Shown one piece after another: positions 1-12,172 of a stretch of 64,000 nucleotides of DNA. The stretch covers positions 1 to 64,000 of the forward strand of contig MU394073.1 of the NCBI GenBank assembly GCA_022578605.1, given 5' to 3'. Position numbers and translations under genes: made by a program. The stretch is from Camillea tinctor. Its lineage: Eukaryota > Ascomycota > Sordariomycetes > Xylariales > Xylariaceae. Positions within the stretch are counted from its first letter, which is position 1; each line of letters opens with the position of its first letter. Below the pieces are notes generated by a model, which was not told the DNA's origin, made no database searches, and saw nothing but the letters and a program-made list of their open reading frames with translations.

Positions 1-955
1 AACGTTTTAATTAAAAATAATATAAAATTTTAACTATTTAAAAAAATATAATACTTAAAAAAATATTTATATAAAAATGTAAAATTAGCAATAAACTTTA
101 TTATTATTAAAGCTAAGCAAATTTATAATTAAAAACACCGTTTAGTTAAATTTAATAAAAAAAATTAAGTTTATTTAAAATTATATTAAAAATATTATTT
201 ATTTAAAAAGCTAATTTAAAAATTTTCTTAATAACGCGCAAGTTTATAAAAAATTAAAAAAAAAATAAAATAATTAGCATATAAATTAAAATTGCTTAAA
301 ACTATAAAAATTTACTTAGTAGTTTTAATTACTTAACTATTTAAAAAACTTAATAAAAAAAATTTTTTTTACTAAATAGTATTATTTTTTAAACTAATTA
401 AAAACAATTAAGAAAATTTTAAAAAAGCAAGAAAATTTTTTAAAATTAAAACTATTATAAAGCATTAAGTAAGTTAAAAAAATTTCAAATATTTAATAAA
501 ATAAAAAAGCTATAGTTATAAAAATAATTAATAAAAGTTAAAATAGCAATTAAAAAATGTTAAAAAACTAGTAAAAAAATATTAAAAGCGTTAATTAAAA
601 AAAAAACTTATATTACTATAAAAAAAAGAAGTGTTTAAGTTAAAAAAAAGTTGCAGTCGACTTCTTAAAAAAAATTAAAATAAAAGTTTATTAGCTAAAA
701 ATAAATAGCTGCAAAAAAAACTACGAAAAAAGCTTAAAAAAGTTTAAAATAATGTTTAATAAAAGCATTAAAGTTTTTTATTATAACTGGCATTTAATGC
801 AATTATTATATATTAAAAAGTGCATAGCACTTTATATAAATAAAATAAAATAAAAATTAATATTAACATTAGTAAATAAAATAAAAAAATAGCAACATTT
901 AATATGCAGCTACGCTGCACATTTAATGTTATACCTTTTTATCTTTTTACATACT
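1..955. repeat. AT-rich, RIP-like repeat block (left edge of window)
   Basis: The block is almost only A and T, with dense TpA and long A runs, and every frame is full of stops. It ends abruptly near 950, where GC content returns to normal. This is what ascomycete repeats look like after repeat-induced point mutation. Near its right edge are two short perfect hairpins: a 7-bp stem with ATA loop at 817-833 and a 6-bp stem with TAC loop at 905-919. No transposase or reverse transcriptase motif survives. It cannot be classified because it starts outside the window. Confidence 0.7.
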
Positions 956-1325
956 TATAATACTACCCTATACTGCTACATTTTGCATTAGTATTTTAGC
1001 TCATTTCGCGTGCTCGCGAGGTGGGGGTGTTCGCGAGGTGTGGGTCTATGGTATCACCTATGCCGAGGCTTTGCCGGTTATCCAAGATAAGCAATCAAGA
1101 TAAGCGCAATTCATAGTATTTCTCCACAGAAAAGTTTAGATTGCGATCACAGCGAATGCTGCTTGACTCTCTCTACTCTCTAGACTTACACATTTTCATC
1201 CTGTCACAGGGAAAACGACTCCAATCCTCTCATTTCAACAACTGCGCGTACTTAAGCGACAAATAATCGAACCTGATAAAGTAGTAGTCTTTACGTCATA
1301 AATTCCATTCAGTCGAATTGCCATC
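956..1325. other. Intergenic, probable BUD23 upstream region
   Basis: Normal-GC sequence between the AT block and BUD23. It contains two close copies of a short GCGAGGTG element at about 1014-1038 and a pyrimidine-rich stretch before the start codon. No gene or RNA was seen. Confidence 0.5.
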
Positions 1326-2238
1326 ATGTCACGCCCCGAGGACACACTGTAATAGCCCCTCCATACAACCCCCCACCATCCTGTCGCAGTACAGGACTAA
1401 CACGAATTTCAGGTCCGCCGACATTCACTACAATGACACCGAAGCGCGCAAATACACGACATCCTCACGTATACAGAACATCCAGGCGTCCATGACCAAC
1501 CGTGCGCTCGAATTACTAGACTTGGACTCGCCGTCACTAATCCTCGATGTGGGCTGTGGAAGCGGACTGTCAGGGGAGATCCTCTCCGCCGTACCGCCAG
1601 ACGAGGGCGGACCGCACGTATGGATAGGGATGGATATATCCGCTTCCATGCTCGACGTAGCCCTACAGCGGGACGTGGAGGGCGATCTACTGCTCGCCGA
1701 CATCGGCCAGGGCGTGCCTTTCCGGGCGGGAACCTTCGACGCGGCGGTCAGCATCAGCGCGATCCAGTGGCTCTGCAACGCCGAGAGCACCGAGCTCTCG
1801 CCCATGGGGCGGCTGTCGCGGTTCTTCAACGGCCTGTATGCGAGCTTGAAGCGCGGCGGCCGCGCCGTGTGCCAGTTCTACCCCAAGAACGACGAGCAGA
1901 AGAAGATGATCACCGGCGCCGCTGTGAAAGCCGGGTTCGGTGCCGGTCTGCTGGAGGATGATCCGGACACCAAGAACGTCAAGGTCTACCTTGTACTTAC
2001 GGTGGGCGGCGGTGCGACTGGTGCCAGCGGAGGTGACATCACCGGGGTGGTGAAGGGCATGGACGGTGTCGATGTTATAGATTCGAGGGGGCACGGTAAA
2101 GCCAAGGCCGGCAAGGGCGAGATCAAGAAGGGTAGCAAAGCATGGATTCTCAGGAAAAAGGAGCAGATGGAGAGGCAAGGAAAGGTCGTCAAAGCATCAT
2201 CCAAATACACAGGACGGAAGAGAAGGATTGCATTTTAA
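1326..2238 (+). CDS. BUD23: 18S rRNA (guanine-N7)-methyltransferase Bud23
   Basis: S-adenosylmethionine-dependent methyltransferase that, with Trm112 in the known family, methylates a guanine of 18S rRNA during nuclear 40S subunit maturation. The model is 282 aa in two exons, 1326-1348 and 1413-2238. The 64-bp intron has a GGACTAAC branch site and a TTTCAG acceptor. The spliced start gives MSRPEDTL followed by HYNDTEARKYT, the conserved Bud23 N-terminus. Motif I, ILDVGCGSG, is at residues 51-59. The C-terminus is basic (RKKEQMERQ, then KYTGRKRR), as in the family. A longer unspliced reading frame from 1318 is open through the intron but lacks the conserved N-terminus, so I reject it. Identity is secure; the exon 1 boundary is inferred. 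Confidence 0.93.
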
Positions 2239-2384
2239 TAAAGGGCAACTGTCTTTTTTTCTTTTTTTTTTTCTTTTTGCATTGCGTGGCGTTACAGGAG
2301 TTCAAGACTATATATGGCCTAGTCGAAAAGTACCCCCCTAGAACTTGCTTATACTGATATAGATATTGGAGATCCTCCCCCCAT

Positions 2385-2996
2385 CTATAAGACAAAGTTA
2401 CGAACCGACGTGCTCTTGATCCTCGGCCGGGTCTTACCCCACCTAGACCAAAACCCTCCGGTTTTCTCTGTGGACGCACCGTGCCGCCCGTCCTTGCGCG
2501 CTTCAAGCTTGGAGATGCGCGCCGTCAGTAGCTGCTGTCGGCCCATGATCACCTTTTCTACGGCGAGGAGATCCTCCTCGAACCCCACGTGCCTCCTTTG
2601 CATTGCCCTGCTCTTATGGTACCTCACCATCAGCGCCCCGAGCTCCGACTGCAAGTAGCGCAGGCTTTCATCGATCTCCATCGAGCGCAGCTTGCCGTCG
2701 AGCGCCCGTGCGTAGCGACTGGTGCCTCGGCCTTTCATGCACGCGCCCGGCATATCGTTATTGGTGGGAACATCTGGTGCCACGATAGGGATGTTGCGCA
2801 GGGGTCGACCCGTGGCGGTTCCCTCTTGGGAGTAGTAGGGGTTCTTCCTGAATGTCGTTTGCAAGACGGGTGCGGGGCTTGGTGCCCAGGAGAAATTGCG
2901 AGCGCGCAATTGGCTGCCGGTCGCACACGATCTCGATTTTGCGCTTTGAACAATAGGCGACTGGATGGTTTGGGAGAGTCTCGGGAGTCGATGCAT
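2385..2996 (-). CDS. Small basic protein, probably mitochondrial, unknown function
   Basis: Single-exon 203-aa protein, convergent with BUD23 (146 bp between stops). The first 35 or so residues are rich in Arg, Ser and Gln with no acidic residues, like a mitochondrial targeting peptide. Residues about 115-175 are predicted helical and charged (around MEIDESLRYLQSELGALMVR), which fits a short coiled coil, and the C-terminus is basic. I recognise no domain. It could be a lineage-restricted mitochondrial protein. The start is the first ATG of the open frame and fits the targeting signal. Confidence 0.6.
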   Translation of the reverse strand: MHRLPRLSQTIQSPIVQSAKSRSCATGSQLRARNFSWAPSPAPVLQTTFRKNPYYSQEGTATGRPLRNIPIVAPDVPTNNDMPGACMKGRGTSRYARALDGKLRSMEIDESLRYLQSELGALMVRYHKSRAMQRRHVGFEEDLLAVEKVIMGRQQLLTARISKLEARKDGRHGASTEKTGGFWSRWGKTRPRIKSTSVRNFVL

Positions 2997-4273
2997 TGCT
3001 GCGGTTGTTGACTGTTTGTCGAGCCGTTTGCGATAATGATAATGGATGTCGATGCAGGTATGGGGAAGAGATGATATGATGTCGAGAGAGTGAGATCCGA
3101 ACGGTGAAAAGAAAAAAAATAATTACTTTTTATATAATCCTGTTTGTGAGCACTTTTACGATATGACCCAGAGGTGGTATGGAGCTCTGGGGCGTTGAAA
3201 CTTCTATATTGAGCGTCTTTGAGTTTTTACACTTCCTTACCTTCTGTTCATTCATGCTCAGGTTGTTTCTAGCCAACTCTAGGTTTTCGAATACCTACTC
3301 GATCAGGTTCTGTCAGTCACCTAAAGTTTCCCATAAAGTAAGTTGATGCCTTGGGTTAGAACAACTCTATTAGAACAACCCTAGAGGTCTTGTAATTCTG
3401 AGTAATTGCATCCCATAGATAGTGTTGGTGTTGTTGGTGCCAGGTTGATGCACATCGTGAACACCTGTTACGGGGTCAATATGAAGCTACGAATAATAGC
3501 AATATATTTCATCAGATTGAGCCTTATGTTTTAACTCTGGGTCTTTGATCCAGGAGAATATGGGTTCCCTTTTATGTTGGTATCTATTTATTATTCTGGT
3601 AATAGTTACTTTCGCTGGCTATTGCCGATTGCTTCCTTCGTTTTTGCCCAACTTGTTGCTGCATTCTGCATTCTTACCTACTTACTCTTCGCGTCCTACT
3701 AATGGGAGTTGATCCAGAACCCCACCTAATCTGTACTATAAGACGATTCCTGATGTATCATATTTGGCTCTCTCCTCTTCCCTCCCTCTCTCCCCACCTT
3801 GCCCCTCCCCTCAGCTCCTCCTTGAATGACACGGGTCGCCAAATATGGCCGCTCAACCTACATTACATATCTCCAAGCCAACAGGCTTCCTGCCCCAGTC
3901 CGTTGGCTGCCCCGAAGACCACCTTTCTGCCTATTGGTGACTGGTCCTCAGAGCCTGCCTAATGATATCGGGATCACGCGTTGGTTGGACAGCCAACGAC
4001 GCGGCCAGCCTTGGTGAAACCGAACTCCTACGAAGCAGTTCGAAGCAACTTAAAGCAATGAGTCGACCATAAAAGCTGCTGCACCCTTCACTATCTCCCC
4101 TCACCCTCTTCCCTCCCCAGCCCCATCTCTATCTCTGCTGATATCATCAACACCCGATAAAGAGTGATCAACCATATAGGTTTACCTACATCATATTCAT
4201 ACACCTACGCTACTTATCAGACTATCCATCTATCTATCCATCTTTCAACAACTACCCCTCTAGTATTTCCATC
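2997..4273. other. Intergenic region, upstream of the small secreted protein gene
   Basis: No convincing gene. Short open frames at 3702-3962 lack codon bias and family signals. From about 4090 to the ATG at 4274 the top strand is pyrimidine-rich with repeated ATCT and CATCTA motifs, which resembles fungal promoter and 5' leader sequence. Confidence 0.5.
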
Positions 4274-4522
4274 ATGAAGGTCTATACAGCTATCCCGGTC
4301 GTCGCCGCCGTCTTCGCCTCCACGGTTAGCGCCGGCCCCGCTGCGTACGGAATCTGCCAAGCCGGCTGCTCAACCGTGGTTATGGCGTGCTATGCCGCGG
4401 GTGGGGCCACCTGGGGTGCTACGTTGGGTGCCACAGCTCCGGCTACCATCGCCGCATGCAACACAGCCTATGGTACCTGTCAGGCTGCTTGCTGGGCGTC
4501 ACTACTCGCTCCTATACCTTAG
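4274..4522 (+). CDS. Small secreted six-cysteine protein
   Basis: Intronless 82-aa protein with a clear signal peptide: MKVYTAIPVVAAVFASTVSA, with cleavage expected after SA at 20/21. The mature part of about 62 residues is hydrophobic, rich in Ala, Gly and Thr, and has six cysteines in the arrangement C-x3-C-x6-C and then C-x5-C-x3-C, separated by an Ala/Gly/Thr-rich linker. The two halves look alike (YGICQAGC and YGTCQAAC), which suggests an internal duplication. The layout resembles a widespread but uncharacterised group of small fungal secreted proteins. It is not a hydrophobin, because the eight-cysteine pattern is absent. The start sits in a good context after a pyrimidine-rich leader. 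Function unknown; effector or surface-active roles are only possibilities. Confidence 0.75.
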   Translation: MKVYTAIPVVAAVFASTVSAGPAAYGICQAGCSTVVMACYAAGGATWGATLGATAPATIAACNTAYGTCQAACWASLLAPIP

Positions 4523-7278
4523 ATGGTTGAGGCGTAAAAGGAGGTAAGTATATAAGTGATGATGAGGAAAGGTCACCCTTTCCTTTTCACTCTAATAGAG
4601 CAGAAGGGAAACAGGCTAACCGATGAATGAATATGACAAGCCCCGAAAACCTAGATCTTCCTTCTTTTTCTAGGTATTTGGTCGGATTAGTGCAGCCCTT
4701 CTCGCTCCCTCAGCTGCAAATTGGTATTAGCACGTGGACTGTAGCGTGCATACATAAAACATAACATGACATATAGCATGTTGACGCAAAGTTATTTATA
4801 AATTCCTTGCTTTCATCAGGGACAGCATCTAGTAAGGATGCTCATTGTACTTAAGGGGTTTGCGTAGAGAATTTGGGTAGATTGTCAGAACAACAATTTC
4901 CGGCTTACATTAATTATGATTGTCTTTTTGGAGACCAAGGGTGGGTAGAGGGAGTTGAGTAGGAATGGACAAATAGGCAGTGAAGGACTTTTGCGGGGTC
5001 AATAAGTCTGACAGGAATCATCGCTGGGTATCATGTCCATTAATACATCATCAACATAATCATACCCTGCTTGCGTCTGACCCTGGGGCTCGTTCCGGAT
5101 TAATGACTAGGATAGGGGGAACCTACCTATTTAGACCTGTCGTGATCATTGTAGCAGCCATGTCAGATTTTCCCGGTCTGCTGGGAGGGTAAGGGTAATA
5201 AGGTAGCTTAGGTTGGTATATCTGAAGTGTATTGCTTTTTACCTAGGAAGACTTTAGATTATCAGCTAGCTCAAACTAAGGTGATCCGCCCTTCTATCTA
5301 TGCCGTCCTATCTTTTGTTTCCGCTCGCCCCTTCGAAGTTTTAGTTTGTCTACCCTTTTGTACCTAAAGAAAACAAGTATATATTATTTCAACTAGTAGT
5401 ACTTCTGTCTATATCCAGTTGCATGTTATCAAAACAGCTTTTAGCTTCATCTCCAGAATAAAGGCCGCTGGTCATTTTTCGCGTCAAAACATATGTAAGT
5501 ATATTTAAGATTCAGCATGAAATAGGGGGTTATGAAGTAGTATCAAACACAATACACCGGGGATCTTTATATATGGTTAGTTAATTCAAAGAACTGGATC
5601 AATAAGAATTTAAAAGAGCAGTACAGAATATGATTACTCTTTAATTACCTATAATACATAAGAAACTGCCTAAGTTTCCCAATAGTCAAATTGCTTCTTC
5701 ATTTTTTGAGATTAATCAACTTCATATATTCCTCTCCTAGGTCAGATATATAGGTATATATATATATATATGTACCCTAGTCCCCTAACCCTTTCTCTCT
5801 GATACATACCAGTCTGACAGCCTTCCTACAATCTGTATATGCCATGAGCTCTGAAATCCAAAACTGAGATTTAGCATCTGATCGGTCTCCTCTTCAACCA
5901 CTATCTCTGTTCATACCTGTATAAACTCATAAGATAATATTTCATGGCTTCAACTGACTAACCCTGCGGACATCAACAATGTAGAAGAGACTTCTTACTT
6001 GCATGGTCCTAGTGACGGGTCTGAACTTCTATTCAACCTGTCGACAAAACAGCAGCCCGAGAAGTCATCGTCGATTCACAAGTACCTTGTAGTTTTCTGC
6101 TAGCTATACAAACCTCACAAGCCTGCAGAGTCCTTCTACAGCTGTTCCTTGTTTACCACATCACACCTGGCTATTTTTCCTGTACCAAACCATAACACCA
6201 ACGGCCCTGATTTGCCTAGTACTAGTGGTTCTTTGAGGAGCATTTTTATATGTCTACTGCTCTTTGCCCTGTGCACCCTTTTCATCACAGTACATCCTTT
6301 GGAATACACTCATACAACTGTGAACAAAATTACTTCCGCTCCCCTCGAGGATAATCATGTACACATTTTTATTGGTGCTTCAAGTGAGTTATTATTTATC
6401 TTCCTTTGGTCTTCCCCTTATTCTAGTCCACGATTAGAAAAGTCATACAGTTTAGATTACTTCAAAAATCAGTTACCTAATCTGCATTTCCTGCCACAAG
6501 TATTGTCACGATTGGGCAAGCAAGGACCCTAGGTGATGTCGATTTTGCTGTGTGGGAAACTAGAACTAGAGGTACCAACGAGGCTGTTACTTTCAACCAG
6601 AAGTACTCTTTGCTCTATATACCCTATGATCTGTCATGTCTGAGAAGTACATTACTTTTGTACACCACCCATCCCTCCTGCCCCAAACAAAACCCTCCCA
6701 TGACACTGAGATACTCTGCCCCAAGTACTCTGCTTCCTACCCCTTTAGATACTAGGTGATGGAACGTTTTTCTTTTCTTTTCTTTCCTTTTTTCTTTCCA
6801 TACTATTGACTTTTCAGAACTCCCCTCCCCCAATACTGACATCACCATCTTTGACATAGCACCTAAGGCTTGAAGCTACTGCATAATTCCTACAGCATTC
6901 AATTCTCTACTCCGGATTGATCAGCACCATACGCCTTGAGGTGGAGAGGGTCCGTAAACACATCACTGTTGAGACCATTTTGAGCTGCAAGGTACGATTT
7001 TTATTTCACTTCTAATATATGCACCTCAGTCATCTAGCACGCTGCGCTTGACCCATCATTTTTTACCCTTCGCTTGAGTATGCACCTACCTGCTACATAT
7101 TATCTTCATCCACATTCTCTTCTCCGTACCATATTTCCCATTCGACCCTTCCAAAACGGCCATAGTACAATCATCTCCAGTGTAGTATTTCGTTACTTTA
7201 CTTCTTCCCTCTATTATTGAAGTTTGAGATTTCCATTACTAACTGTCCTCTTTCGCGATATAGACAGTGTTTGTTACC
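4523..7278. other. Long gene-poor intergenic region
   Basis: About 2.7 kb with no supportable gene. It is moderately AT-rich and holds a TA dinucleotide run near 5755-5771 and a TTTTC/TTTCC tract near 6770-6795. The longest open frames (6149-6532 and 6550-6759) have no recognisable motif and biased, low-complexity composition. The last 250 bp before 7279 probably contain the G-patch gene promoter and leader. Confidence 0.5.
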
Positions 7279-8315
7279 ATGCCGCAACTTCATACCAAGT
7301 TGGTGGACGATCTCCTGGCCTTGTCCAAGGTCGAACGGAAGGACCAAGACTTCGTCCGAAAGTACTTCTCGGACATTACCACCCTCGCTGATGAAACAGC
7401 CTTAGCACATAGAGTGCTATCGTCGGTATGTATTATCCTAATATGAATCCTGCCATACTCGATGTATTATAGGTTGCCGCATTTTTGGAGTCCCGGTCTT
7501 CTCTTTCCGACCTACAATCCCGCGTAATCACGAAGTTGATTGAAGAACTTTCGGAACAGAAACCTGTGCCTTCTTCGCCCGCAATGTTCACCTGCAGTAT
7601 GCTTCGTGGCTTGGAAAATGACATGCGTAACTGGCAAGACTTCGGTCTTGATGATGAGCACTCAGAATGCGAAACTCCGACGAAGGAAGCCAGATTAGAG
7701 CCAGATCCTCAAGCCTACCCTGAGGAAGGAGAGTTAATCTCCTCGTTGGGCGAGGCTGGCGTGGTTCCTACGGGTCGTGACACAGCTAAGGAAGCTGATG
7801 AGAAAGCCATGAATAATGACCAGCGACATAAAGTACGTGTTTCTCGATCTGCAAAAGTCTGACCTATCATTATACTTATATAATTTATTCTATAGCCCAT
7901 CAGTAATGCCAATCAAGACCTGAAGAAAACCTATCCGTACGGTCACAGGGTCCTGAAATCTTTTGGATGGGATTCTGATCAGGGGCTGGGCCCTGCCGGT
8001 GAAGGCATCAAGCAGCCGATCCAGCCGACTCAGTCGGTCCTTCGTAGCGATGCCACGGGAGAGCAACACCGATCATTTCCCAGCAGGCACAGAGATGCGA
8101 CGACGCCTACTCCGACCTCCCCTAAGCCCAAGTCTAGCCGATGGTACAATCCCGACAAGAGAAGGCGTTTCACGCCGAGGCAATCTCCACCACCTTGGGA
8201 AGTCGACCCGTACCCCAAAGCTGGTCCGAGTAAAACCCAAAGCCGCGATGAAGGGGACGTCGAGAAGCCGAACCTATTCGACACTAGCATTCTGATTCCA
8301 AAGTTCAAGAATTAG
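7279..8315 (+). CDS. G-patch domain protein (spliced, three exons)
   Basis: Model: exons 7279-7425, 7473-7832 and 7896-8315, giving 308 aa. Both introns (47 and 63 bp) are phase 0, with GTATGT and GTACGT donors. The G-patch is in exon 3 at about residues 185-211: GHRVLKSFGWDSDQGLG followed by GIKQPI, matching the family pattern of GWxxGxGLG with a downstream hydrophobic. G-patch proteins bind and activate DEAH RNA helicases in splicing or ribosome assembly. The N-terminus (about 1-90) is helical and charged, the middle (about 110-165) is acidic, and the tail after the G-patch is rich in Pro, Arg and Ser and ends in LIPKFKN. I cannot assign it to a named orthologue. The continuous frame and typical splice signals make the model reliable. 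Confidence 0.82.
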
Positions 8316-9464
8316 GAACCGAATATCATGACCGATGAGTGGACAGGCAAGGGAATATGGAGTAAGGGTATCTCCTATAAGAAGAAGCCTCGGATAGTCC
8401 TATTGAACGGTCATCTGGATCTGGGGTATCGGTAAAGGACGAATGAACTGTTTCCTCTCCTTTCTTTTCATCATTTCTCTCGACTAGTCATCTCTCCAAT
8501 ACCTGGTGGTGGAATTTTAAAAACCCACTAGAACGATGTGTGAGTGCATCTGGATCCGTATCGAGGAGGCGTCGTCGGTAGTTGATTCCTTCATGGATAG
8601 GATACCACTTTCGACGGACATATGACTTTTCGGAGGCGCATCAGGGATATATGTATATTAGTAGTTTTCTCTTCGCTCGTACCGATGATTTCACTGAAGT
8701 ATCACCACTACCTTTCCTAGTTTTTACGACGTGTTAAAATTTATTTGGCCTAAATTTTCCCGATAGAGCAAATTGAGCACTTGACTATGGATATGATACT
8801 CCGTATAGCATTTAAGAAAGCCTTTGGACGGAAATGGGGAATATCATAGATATGAGACATGATCCACCAAGGGCCGCAGGCACTGAGGGATGATGGCCTA
8901 TTGCCTACTATAAACTAAACGTAAAGGGGTCTCGCCTATCCTTTGAGCATGTAGATATTTCTAACAGAGGTTATTGGTACTAGTATAATCTGTAGAATTA
9001 TATTTCTCCATAATTCCTACCGCGGCAAATATATCATTTTAGCATTTTATGTGTGCATTAGGACAATTTATTTCATATAACTATTTCCACACGACCATTA
9101 AATATACAGAGAAAGTTATGTACTAAATATACATGCTATGTTAACCTAATTATGTAAATTGCTTTGGTGGCCAATTCAAATGTAGGTGTTGTTGATGATG
9201 GGCTGTCATAGCGAAAATGGATGTAGTGGTCATGAGAGAAAATATTGTGAATCAGCTGTGCAAGTATATTTTAAGGATAATGTATCTAGGCATATTCCAA
9301 AAATGAGAAAGATAAGAAGGTATCAACATGTTTAAATAGGTGTTGGCAAGAGGAGAGTGATAAAGCAGGGTGCGGTAAGGTAGAATGGGTAGGGGAAAAG
9401 GGGATAGGAGGCAGGGAGGTAAAGGGGACGATTTAGAAGAAACGATATCAAAAAGCAAAAAGGA
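8316..9464. other. Intergenic region downstream of the G-patch gene
   Basis: No gene seen. AT-rich stretches from about 8740 to 9230. The open frame at 9385-9588 lies across the Pol III-like element and is low-complexity Lys/Gly/Glu, so I do not call it. Confidence 0.45.
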
Positions 9465-9620
9465 AAAAAAGGGAGAAAAAGAGAGAGTTGAACCCGCGAC
9501 CTTTGTAGAAAGTTTTGCAGCAAAAAAAGTTCCGGAGGGTGACTTCTTAACCACTGCCGGCCGAAAAACCCCTTTGGATTTTATCTAGCTGTCGAGTCAC
9601 TAGTCCACTCTACCATCTTG
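9465..9620 (-). ncRNA. tRNA-like / SINE-like Pol III remnant
   Basis: Read on the minus strand, TGGTAGAGTGG (plus 9605-9615) matches the tRNA A box, GGTTCAACTC (plus 9485-9494) matches the B box, and a T5 run follows (plus 9476-9480), as for a Pol III terminator. A second A-box-like sequence, GGCAGTGGTTAAG, lies between them at about 9551-9563. The first A box and the B box are about 110 bp apart, too far for a simple tRNA, and I cannot fold a full cloverleaf with matching acceptor ends. It is best read as a decayed tRNA or a tRNA-derived short interspersed element. Confidence 0.35.
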
Positions 9621-12172
9621 GGGCTCACCTCCGGTAGAGCTTTCTAATTCCAGCTGGGAGGAATCTACCTATTAGGGGTTATAAGGCATCTTACAGTCCC
9701 GGAATTTCTACGGCCTTTCCATAGAGGTAGGGAAGGGTATCATGTGAAGCGAAGCCTGAGAGGAGGTACGTATCTTCGTCACCCGGGTAGTCGCTCATTC
9801 ACTCTGGCACTGGCAAGCCGCCACCATCCTTAGACCCCTCTCTTCCTTGAAGGTCCCTTCAAATGCCACTATTACCACCTCGTCTACGTGATATCGTTGA
9901 TGGTGTATGGTGTTTGTTCACTCTGCGATACTATCGCCTACCTTCCCAACCCCCTTCCCCTACGGTATTGCCTACAGTATAAGTGCATCTACACTCGTCA
10001 CCATCCACTCTTTTATCTCTGCATAATAAATTATATGCTATGACTCCCACACATTGCAAGTAGAATTTTAGTATTATTTTATTTCTTTTCCCAAACATCT
10101 TGATACAAAGGTACCTCCTCGCCCCCTTTTTATTTCCCATCGTGACCAACCCCACCTACTATCATCACTTAGTTTGCTTTGGTATAATTTGATTTTGCAT
10201 ATCATTCAAGATTGGCATTCAATAAATTTATTTTGCACATTCCATTTTTTTCATTTTGCACCCCCTATTAATTATATTCTATTGTTTTAACCCTTTAGCA
10301 GACTCCTATCGCGCAGGTCTTACACCTCCTTACATATATTGATCCTACACCGCATTCAGGAGATATGAATACTACAAAAGTATTATTGCCGATAAAATTT
10401 CCAACACTTTCAAATATCAAATACATTCTATGAGAATCTGTTTGCTTTATTGTCTTTAAGCTGGGAACTTCTTTGCATACCATATCAATAAACATGCATA
10501 TGCACATATATGCCCAAGTATACTATTACGTCATTGCTGACTCATCAGGGCCTCGTATGTATTAGATTTCATCCACTTGTTGGCTTCATCATTATTTCTT
10601 CTCTTATACACACTACTATAGCTTTGGCATACACTGAGAATAGACTGCTACTTTATCTAGGTCGTGCTTATTGAAGGCCTGTGTGCGTGCTTAGGAGTAC
10701 TTAGCGCTCCACACATACACAGCATTCTGTGCCTTTCTTTATCTCGAAGCTATATCACAGCCAAATATATGAATAATGATGCTAGAAACTGTAACGAAAT
10801 CACGAAACACTTGCTATTGACCTATGTAGTCACGTTGCTGTGGTGCGGGGGATGAGGCCGATATCAGCTACTGCTGCTGCTGCTACTACTGCCACTACTT
10901 CCATCCATAGGACATTGACACACATATGGTATAACGGTAGCAACACCTTCATTGTCCTTACACAAATGGTGCATACGGCTCTATATTCGCTGGGCCTGCA
11001 CGCCTCGACTCCTACGTTAGGGTCTTAAGGTCTGATACGTGAAATATTCAGATCAATCCACCGTTTGTTCTCCATCCGTGATGATAACCACCACACCTTA
11101 TTTTTATACCTATTATTCATGTGGGGGATGACCCCTTAGGACACACACTGGGCACTGGGCACGATGGTATATTGTGCTATATGCGTGTGTATGTGTGTGT
11201 GTGTGGAAGAGAAAAGGAAAAAGATGATGAAACCCAAAAAGGGGAACTAATAATTCATATATGCTTCTAGAACAAGTTATATACATTCACAACGCTTATA
11301 GAAGAAAATAATGGAATGCAAGGTATTACATTCCTTGCAAGGGAATAAAGAGTCTGTACGGCATATAAGTAGTGATGCCGGGAGTAGTTTATAACCCGTT
11401 CTAGTCCGCTGCAAAATAACATCGTGATTACCCAAGTGCTTGCTAGAGTCGCTGTAACATAACATACTCATATTGGCAACCGAACATGTAAAGGGATAGC
11501 CAAAATTATGGTAGGAAATGTGTTATTAGACAGCCTTTATTCCTATTCTTTGGGAACATTTTATTTACCTAAACTACCCGATAATTATTACAGTATTATC
11601 CTATCCTAGGAGAATAATACGTTAGCTGTGTGGGGAAACGTTTGAGGTGATAAAGACTAAATGAGCCTATCATTGATACATTTTGCAATACGTCCCTGAG
11701 CAATAGTTATATAATTAATTTTTTAGTACAATTGTTTTGTGATGTACGTAGTGCAAATAAATAATAATATAGAAATGACATACCTTTCCTAGAATCCCAA
11801 AAATCCATAGCAAGCTCTAAGGACGGATCGTAGACGGCTTGAGATCCACATATCTTGCTATCATTGTACAATCTGCCTCGTTGCCAGTTTTAAATAGTTC
11901 AATCCATAGAACTAAATTGCCGAAGGATCCCATCCCGTCATCAGTCACAACATTTATATCTTGTTTGGAAGGATATAAAGCCCGCGGGAGTCATCTGTCA
12001 GGATGGATTGCGAACTTTGTCCAGAATCCTTTCTCAGTGTCAAGTATGCCCCACACATGTTCAGGGGTCGTTCTCTATAAGACACGGAGAGAGTGCAATG
12101 AAGTCCAACTCTTCGCCATGTTTTTTTCAAACTTCTAGAATATAATATTGTTATTGAGACACAACTCTCAGA
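9621..12172. other. Gene-poor intergenic region
   Basis: About 2.5 kb without a supportable gene. Holds a GT repeat at 11193-11205 and a CTG/CTA-type short repeat near 10868-10890. Open frames (for example 11839-12138) show no motif, signal peptide or splice logic. Confidence 0.45.

Noticed and set aside
6149..6759. Two adjacent open frames with hydrophobic stretches
   Set aside because: No splice logic joining them, no motif, composition like surrounding noncoding DNA.
9385..9588. 67-codon Lys/Gly/Glu-rich open frame
   Set aside because: Lies across the Pol III-like element and A-runs; low complexity, no homology signal.
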